Assembly (NCBI GenBank): GCA_009760855.2
Contig: WPIO01000238.1
Coordinates: 124,001 to 188,000 of the forward strand
Source of the DNA: Cristatella mucedo
Taxonomy: Eukaryota; Bryozoa; Phylactolaemata; Cristatellidae
DNA length: 64,000 nucleotides
Direction: 5' to 3'
The position numbers and the translations under genes are program-made. Positions 57,842-64,000 of this stretch are shown in pieces. The first letter of the stretch is position 1; every line of letters starts with the position of its first letter. The notes beneath the pieces were generated by a model. It had not been told where the DNA came from. It did no database searches and saw only the letters and a list, made by a program, of their open reading frames with translations.

Positions 57842-58047
57842 TTCGCGAACAGATTCGCCATTAGGCCGAGGGTGGTGCCGGCGTGTAGCTCCTTTGAGCA
57901 TTGTCGCGATAGGCCGTCGACGCGACTCTTGTACAGCAGCAGAGGGTTCTCGGGCGCCGTCGACAGTAGCAGGCGATCGCCGGGTCCGCCTTTAGCCAGC
58001 GAGTAGACGAGGTTGTCTGCGAGCGAGCTCTGCTCGGCAACCAGCAT
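57842..58047 (-). CDS. Possible upstream exon of the RasGEF gene (68 residues)
   Basis: Flanked by CCTCAG| and AA|GTAAGA; 206 nt, open only in one frame: MLVAEQSSLADNLVYSLAKG, LLLSTAPENPLLLYKSRVDG, then KELHAGTTLGLMANLFA. It enters at phase 0, agreeing with the exon at 58513-58672, and exits at phase 2, which does not meet the next exon, so one exon is missing or the donor is wrong. Not recognised as a known domain. Confidence 0.5.
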
Positions 58048-58512
58048 CTGAGGCGGAGCGAGCGGCGGCCAGCACCGCTTGGCAGCAGTGAGTCGGCGGC
58101 GGCGGCGGCTGCGGCATCGAGCTACCATCGAGCTACGCTCGCTGCCACTCTCGCCACTTCATGCAACTGGTCTCTGGTCGCGGCTCGTAGCAACCACAGA
58201 AACGTAGCCACACGTAGCCACAGAAACGTCAACGGGCAGCTAAGGTTACGGTTCGCTCGAAGGTTAGATCGAATGCGCTGCAACTTCCGGTAGCGCGAAT
58301 CCCAAGGGCAGCACTGCCGCCGCCTAAACTACGTCGCGCTTTGGTGCAAGAGGGCAGCCAGCAAACGAGAGAGTGGCTAGATTAGGAATAACGCGGCTCT
58401 ATTGTTGTATAGTTTTTTTCTTGGTTCCTGTCTCTCTTCGTCCGTCTGATCAGTCGAAACGCTCGAAGTAAGCGTATCGCATGGCGCGACTGTTGAAATA
58501 TTTTTTCTTTAC

Positions 58513-58672
58513 GTGATTACGCCCCCGATAGAATTCCTCGAAATCCTCAAGCGCAATACGAGCTGCGAAATAATACACAAATGAGTGTTCGATGAAAATG
58601 TACACGCCTAACCAGCCAAATTTGTAAATGTTTTGATAGCATAGTGGTCGCAATTCAAAAACCTCGAAGATT
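58513..58672 (-). CDS. Possible upstream exon of the RasGEF gene (53 residues)
   Basis: Acceptor CTGCAG| at 58673, donor CAC|GTAAAG at 58512. Reads IFEVFELRPLCYQNIYKFGW, LGVYIFIEHSFVYYFAARIA, LEDFEEFYRGRNH. Hydrophobic middle part (about 20 residues) followed by an acidic-aromatic end. The frame continues past the donor to a stop at 58450, so this could instead be a terminal exon of another minus-strand gene. Confidence 0.5.
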
Positions 58673-58870
58673 CTGCAGGTCTCATAACAGCGCTGGTTCA
58701 GCCGTCGAGTGTTTGAGGGCGAAGGTCTGAGGTCGAAGCGGCGGAGTGGCCAATTCTACGATTCTACAGAATACCCGACCTTAAACATAAGAAGCAGTTA
58801 AATTGCTATGCAAATCCTGGCATTAGTCCGCAGCCTAGATATAGTTGCATTACTCAGTCAGCGACTAGGG

Positions 58871-58915
58871 ATCTCAGAGCAACTCAGAGCAACTCAGATC
58901 AACTCAGATCCCATA
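58871..58915 (+). repeat. Short tandem repeat (AACTCAGAGC)n
   Basis: Four units of 10-11 bp: TCAGAGCAAC, TCAGAGCAAC, TCAGATCAAC, TCAGATCCC. Confidence 0.85.
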
Positions 58916-59249
58916 GTTTTGACTCCGTCGTGACATTTCAATACGTGGCTGGCTAGGTTTTATTTGTCGTAAAAAGCCGTAGCTCTGGAGGGACATTCTG
59001 TTTGAACGCTAGCCAGTTCTGGGGGAGTTCGTCGGCGATTTTCGGGCGGCCGCGTTCGAGAAGATTCCGTACGCAGGAGTTGCTCCGTTAATGATCTGCA
59101 AACATCTCCACGAAATGAACAACGAAAGAGAAACGCTGAAAAATCTGAGTAAGCCCGGAAATGGTATGTATTTGAGGGTAGCTTGAGAAATATTTGCTTT
59201 TGTGGCTTTCTAATCTCAAGAAAGATTAAATTAAACGGAATCACTGATC

Positions 59250-60460
59250 GTCTTGAGCCAGCAATGTATTCAAGAGCAAAATCAGGATTGGGTAATCAAG
59301 TGGTAGCACCGGTGATGTTAGCCAGTCCAGCAGTTCAGGTTGGCAGAGTTTATAGCTCAGAGCTGAGGCTTCAAAGATATTGTTGAAGTTTCGCCAAGAA
59401 GCTTCTAGTAGCATTGCGGTATGGTAGTTATCATCGCGGAAGAAGCTGCTGCCCCACAAGCATGAAAGTACCGTAGCAGTCCCGTGGCAGTGTCTGATGC
59501 GTGTTGATTAGACCGTTAGACCGTCAGTCCAGTAGCCGTGCGAAAGTGACAAAGCAGGTTACATTAGCGGCTAACTAAATGATTAATTCCTCCAATCGAT
59601 GTACGATATAAGACCCTGTGGAATTACCACCATACAATTTGCACAAGTGAGCAATTCACTTAGACTAGGTGAAGGAGCGAGAGTTTACAGCTAGGAGCGT
59701 TTAGTTTTAACAAGTTTGAGATGTCCGGAAGATAATTCAGAAAGGCAGAAAAATTACGCCCTTGGCTGAAGTAATAAAGTCTCCGGTTTTAAAAGGGATG
59801 CACATATAAGTATTCAAAGCTCGAGAATGTTCAGATTATGAACGTTGCGCTGTCCATTCCCTAAAACCTTGCTGCATAAATATTGATAGTTGATTCGAAA
59901 TGTTGATTCCCGGCCTAATTGAAACCCGCAAGGAAGCGTCGATGGAGACGCTCATTTCGTAGCGCAGCTTCGCGGTACGAGTCTTTATGATATTCTATTA
60001 CATTCTACCAGCCTGTAACAACGGAAAATTATGGGAAAAATAAATTAAAGACTTTAAGATTTTCTTCATACTATAATGAAAGTTTTTTCTAATGTTCCTG
60101 AACAATTAATTAAAGATTGTTCCACTGAGAGATAGTCTCCAGAGCTTAGGCAGCTATTCATGTAAAGAACTAATCTAAAGCCTGTTTATTAGCTATTTTA
60201 TAGTTCAACGCACAATTCAGCGCTCAACTTCGACTATGAAAGCACGCATGGTTGCTAAATACAACGAATATTATTGAACTAGTTCTCTTCATACGTTTGC
60301 CATGGTAGTCATCGTTACCGTCTACTATGACTCAGTGAAGCGAGTCCACGGGTAGTGAGCTGCTAGTGTAGGTTTCTAGTAGTAGAAGCTCTTACTGCCT
60401 GTCTTATAAAAACCTGTCCTTTATCTAGTTGCTTAGCGGCGAGAGTCTCAATTCTTTCAT
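59250..60460. other. AT-rich stretch, nothing recognised
   Basis: No exon, LINE tail or SINE box seen. Probably intron of the minus-strand gene if the exon at 61831-62070 belongs to it. Confidence 0.45.
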
Positions 60461-60464
60461 ACGA

Positions 60465-60575
60465 TTAATTTGTCTAGCGCCCTAAGAGAACTTAATTTCT
60501 ATCCAGTCGCTGTACACAGAGGGCTTGAGCCCACAGCTTTGATGGTCAAATGCGAGCAAGCATCTTACCCCTGGG
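60465..60575 (-). mobile_element. tRNA-derived SINE, family B, with LINE-like tail
   Basis: Minus strand: CCCAGGGGTAAGATGCTTGC (A-box), GTGGGCTCAAGCCC (B-box), then GATAGAAATTAAGTTCTCTT and AGGGCGCTAGACAAATT. Confidence 0.78.
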
Positions 60576-60954
60576 AAAAAAATATGTTTTCCTGTCAAGA
60601 GACCGAGCCTGTGCACACATGCTTTTACTACTTTGGTAGTTATTTAATTTACGAGTAAACGTTAGTGTCTGAGCTTCGCTTACAAAATAATCCATGTTCA
60701 GCCTTCACTTTATTCCTTCAGCTCCTTAGCCTTAGCTTTACTCCTAAAGTGTTATCAGTAATAGCAGCAATGCTCACTGGGTTCTATTCAAATGTTTGCT
60801 TTGCCTACTTTTTAAATCTGACTACATCACAAGGAAGCACGCATAAGTAATTTATATTTTATTGAGCTGAAATATGTTTCTAAATCGCAAGTTCATAAGT
60901 TCCATGTTTTTATCTTTGATCCAGTTAATTTTCTTTTTTAAATAAACAAAATAG

Positions 60955-61458
60955 AAATAACTAATTGGTAGAGCGCCCTTAGAGAACTTCGTCTCTATCA
61001 AGGCGCTTAATAATAATAACAATAATAATGCACTTGATAAAGCACCCTCAGAGAACTTAATCTCTTTCTAGGCGCTTTACATTTGTTGCAAAGTGAAATG
61101 CGATTGAATGGTAAGTAAAATCATGATTGAAAAACAAAAAAAATGAATAACATGGTTAGGGGTGACATGCACAGGGTCAGCATGCAAATGTGGTTAGTGG
61201 CAGCATGCACAGTGTCAGCTCGCATAAGCACATGAAGGACGAATCACAGGGACCCACTAAATGCTGTCCTAAATAGGTGTGTTTTTAAGTTCCTTTTAAA
61301 TGTGGTCAGGTCAGGGGATGTTCTGACGCAGGTCGGGAGGGAGTTCTAGGCTTTGGGAGCATACGAACTAAATGCACGGTCTCCAAAGGATTTAAGGTTT
61401 GTACGAGGTATGAGAGACTGTTGGACTCCGAAAAGCGGGTGGTACGATGCTAGCTTCA
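60955..61458 (-). mobile_element. LINE 3' half, antisense, behind a second tail
   Basis: On the minus strand, from 61458: 'SYHPLFGVQQSL', 'SLETVHL' and the 'NSLP' block, then the 3' UTR and the tail GTAAAGCGCCTAGAAAGAGA ending at (ATT)n near 61005. A second, separate family tail (AAGCGCCTTGATAGAGACGA, then GGGCGCTC) occupies 60965-61003. Confidence 0.85.
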
Positions 61459-61560
61459 CATAAGTCGCAGACTCGAGCCCACAACCTTCGTAATCAAATG
61501 CTTTCACCGTGACCTCTGTCATACAAGGAGAGAACCTTAATCCATAGGTCAAACTTGCCG
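61459..61560 (-). mobile_element. tRNA-derived SINE, family B, head only, joined to a LINE
   Basis: Minus strand: GACCTATGGATTAAGGTTCTC (A-box-like), GTTGTGGGCTCGAGTC (B-box). It abuts the 5' break of the antisense LINE copy without its own tail. Confidence 0.65.
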
Positions 61561-61830
61561 TGGCTTCGGCAAGCTTCAGCGCGTCTCCAGAGAACTTTCA
61601 GGTTTTCGGACTGTAGTTGCATAGTTGCAGCGATAGCTCAGCTGATAGGCTCGCGGCATAATTTTCCAACAAAGTGTTCTTAAGTGAATTAAAATCCAAG
61701 AAAGCGAAATGAACTTTGGTGTAGCAAAACACCCTGGCTGAGTTTACGCATTAATTAAAACAGTCACCGCAAGTACATCGTGTGAGCCTGAAACTTTAAG
61801 CCACCGCTAAAGACAGGTCGAATTCCTTAC

Positions 61831-62070
61831 CTCCAGGTGGCGCTTAACATTCAATAAGAAATCTAGTTGATCATTGGCTTCGTTGAGATCGACAAGCGCT
61901 TTATCAAGAACGGCCTTTTGGTCGTAAGCAACTGCAAAGTACAAGGCGGCATGTTTAGTAATGCCAATACGTGGGAGATCATCAAGCTCTGCCCACAATG
62001 GCCCGGCAGATAGATTCCAAACTGTAACTAGGCTTCCATCAAGCATTGATTTATAATGCACTAAGCGCAT
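61831..62070 (-). CDS. Coding exon, probably 5' region of the RasGEF gene (80 residues)
   Basis: Acceptor CCTTAG| and donor GAG|GTAAGG enclose exactly 240 nt, fully open: MRLVHYKSMLDGSLVTVWNL, AGPLWAELDDLPRIGITKHA, LYFAVAYDQKAVLDKALVDL, NDQLDFLLNVKRHLE. It looks strongly coding (balanced helices, strong splice donor). It begins with ATG right after the acceptor, so it could hold the start codon or be internal. I do not recognise the domain; membership in the RasGEF gene is inferred from strand and position. Confidence 0.6.
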
Positions 62071-62727
62071 CTAAGGACATTATCAAAAGAAATAGAGCAG
62101 AACGATCTGGTTAGGCTCGGTTTTCAAGAAAGAGATACTTTTAGAGTTGTTCTAAATGGAAGCTTACCGTAAGGTAACACAAAAACCTGGATCGTTCCTC
62201 GTTTATCGTAGTTCATCAATTCCAGACTCTAACGCGATAAGTGCATTTCCACGAATTAGGATTCTGAATTTATAAATCAACTAATTTCTCAATTGGTGCA
62301 TTGAAAACCTGTTCAAGACCCACCAAATACGGGTTTTAACATTTATTAGAGCCCTCTGGACATGAACTAAGGCAGCAGGTCGTGGGGCCTACTGGCTTTG
62401 ACGCTCTATAACAGCAGCTGGCTCGGGCTCGCCCGCCCTGCCTGCTTTGTCTACGTCGAGCGTGGGCTTCGCCCAAGCCAACTAGGTCACTGCAAATGCG
62501 AGTTAATTAATACATTTTGTGAAAAAACCCCTGTAGTACACATTCAACTCGTATTACAAGAAACGAACTTGTGTGAGTCCGAGCCAATCAGTACCAGGAT
62601 AGAAAGATGGTAGGATAGCCAATGAATCAAAAGTCGGCTTTGATTGGCTTGCTTTCACCACGCCCAATATTTCAGAAAAACGTTCTTGCTCGAACGCCAG
62701 CAGTGGTCGGGAGGCTGCACCTGGCGT

Positions 62728-63502
62728 AGAATGATGAAAGCTAAAATTCGGGCTTGTTTAGATAAAGATACCACGTCTAAGTTGGTCCATGCATTTGTGA
62801 CATCTCGTCTTGACTTCTGTAACTCACTGCTTGCTGGCCTGCCGGAACGTGCAATCAGGCACTTACACCTGGTGCAAAACTCTGCAGCTAGGCTTGTCTG
62901 TCGTGAGCGTCGAAGGTGCCACGTTACACCACTTCTCACCAACACGCACTGGCTCTCAGTGAAGCAACGGATTGACTTCAAGGTTTTGTCGCTCACTTTT
63001 AGGTTGCTTCATTCTTTGGCTCCAGCTTATCTCTCAGATCTACTCCCCACCAGGCCAAGCATCGTACTACCCGCTTTTCGGAATCCAACAGTTTACCAAT
63101 ACCTCGTACAAACCTCAAATTCTTTGGAGACCGTGCATTTAGTTCGAATGCTCCCAAAGCCTGGAACTCACTCCCGATTATCGTCAGAACATCCCCCGAC
63201 TTGACCACATTTCAAAAGAACTTAATAACACACCTATTTAGGACAGCATTTAGTGGGTTCCCGTAATTCGTCCTTCACGCGCTTATGCGTGCTGACGCTG
63301 TGCATGCTGCCACTAACCACACTGTGCATGCTGACCCTGTGCATGTCACCCCTAACCATGTTATTCATTTTTTTTGTTTTTCAAGCATGATTTTACTTAC
63401 CATTCAATTGCATTTCACTTTGCAACAAATGTAAAGCGCCTAGAAAGAGATTAAGTTCTCTGAGGGTGCTTTATCAAGAGCATTATTATTATTTTTATTA
63501 TA
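62728..63502 (+). mobile_element. CR1/L2-type LINE copy with intact RT C-terminal frame and 3' UTR
   Basis: The open frame 62644-63204 (186 codons) contains KLVHAFVTSRLDFCNSLLAG, HLVQNSAARLVCRERRRCHV, HWLSVKQRIDFKVLSLTFRL and LHSLAPAYLSDLLPTRPS with no stop. The 3' UTR carries two copies of a 'CTGTGCATGCTG' block, then GTAAAGCGCCTAGAAAGAGA and (ATT)n. It is the youngest-looking copy, but lacks the endonuclease and the palm of the RT. Confidence 0.9.
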
Positions 63503-63787
63503 TGCAGGGGTGCTCGAATACGTTGGCGCCACTGTCAATATGTACATTAATTTTAATTTTAATTGCAATACAGAAGTATTTAATTGAATCAGACAACTGA
63601 GCGAGCGCAGTATCGCGTTCACTATCTCGATAAATGTTTTAATGAATATATTTGGAAAAACCACGATATATTGAAGCCGCACAAGCGGAAGCGCGAAGTG
63701 GCGTCGGACGACTGCAAATGGTGACGACGAGCGGTAGATACGAAAAGTGGATAGAATGACAGTCAAAAGTATGGCGAAGAGCAGCTG

Positions 63788-63788
63788 A

Positions 63789-63841
<53 letters not shown>

Positions 63842-63883
63842 CTCTCTCTCTCTCTATACATATATATATATATATACATACAT

Positions 63884-63972
<89 letters not shown>

Positions 63973-64000
63973 TAGATAGATTGATAGATAGATAGATAGA
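63788..64000 (+). repeat. Compound microsatellite (TATC)n-(CT)n-(TA)n-(CATA)n-(CA)n-(TA)n-(GATA)n
   Basis: Over 210 bp of ordered blocks running to the window edge. TATC/GATA blocks face each other at both ends and could pair as a large imperfect inverted repeat. Confidence 0.95.

Noticed and set aside
58960-59244. Possible exon reading RGRPKIADELPQNWLAFKQN or two other plausible frames
   Set aside because: All three minus-strand frames are open over about 100 nt and none has both an acceptor and a donor in a usable place.

Overview
This is a piece of an animal nuclear genome. Genes are split by spliceosomal introns with GT-AG borders (one GC-AG), and there is no operon structure. The DNA is full of dinucleotide microsatellites, fragments of a CR1/L2-type LINE and tRNA-derived SINEs. 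The proteins are metazoan (WIPI-type WD40, mitochondrial enoyl-CoA hydratase, a LYRIC/metadherin-like protein, a claudin-fold four-helix protein, a RasGEF) but diverge from vertebrate sequences. An invertebrate is the simplest reading; I cannot name the lineage.

Layout: (1) 2.77-7.79 kb, minus strand: first three coding exons of a WDR45B/WIPI3-like gene, running off the left edge. (2) 8.10-17.84 kb, plus strand: a complete eight-exon ECHS1 gene. Its start lies 309 bp from the WDR45B start, so the two share a divergent promoter region. (3) 21.0-26.5 kb, minus strand: a four-exon gene for a 267-residue four-helix membrane protein of the PMP22/claudin/CACNG type. (4) 26.5-35.1 kb: no confident host gene; satellites, a 0.85 kb LINE copy, relics of mobile-element proteins and a dispersed 0.3 kb repeat. 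(5) 35.17-43.26 kb, plus strand: an eight-exon LYRIC/metadherin-like gene. (6) 43.5 kb to at least 55.7 kb, probably to 62 kb, minus strand: a RasGEF gene with REM and CDC25-homology domains, converging tail-to-tail on the LYRIC-like gene. (7) 62.1-64.0 kb: a LINE copy with a long open frame and a compound microsatellite at the edge.

The genes have unrelated jobs: WIPI3 in autophagosome formation, ECHS1 in mitochondrial beta-oxidation, LYRIC on ER/nuclear membranes, RasGEF in small-GTPase activation. They look like neighbours, not a pathway. Exon models were built by hand from reading frame, splice signals and phase agreement; exon phases agree throughout for ECHS1, the four-helix gene and WDR45B. 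The RasGEF model has at least one missing catalytic exon and an uncertain 5' half.
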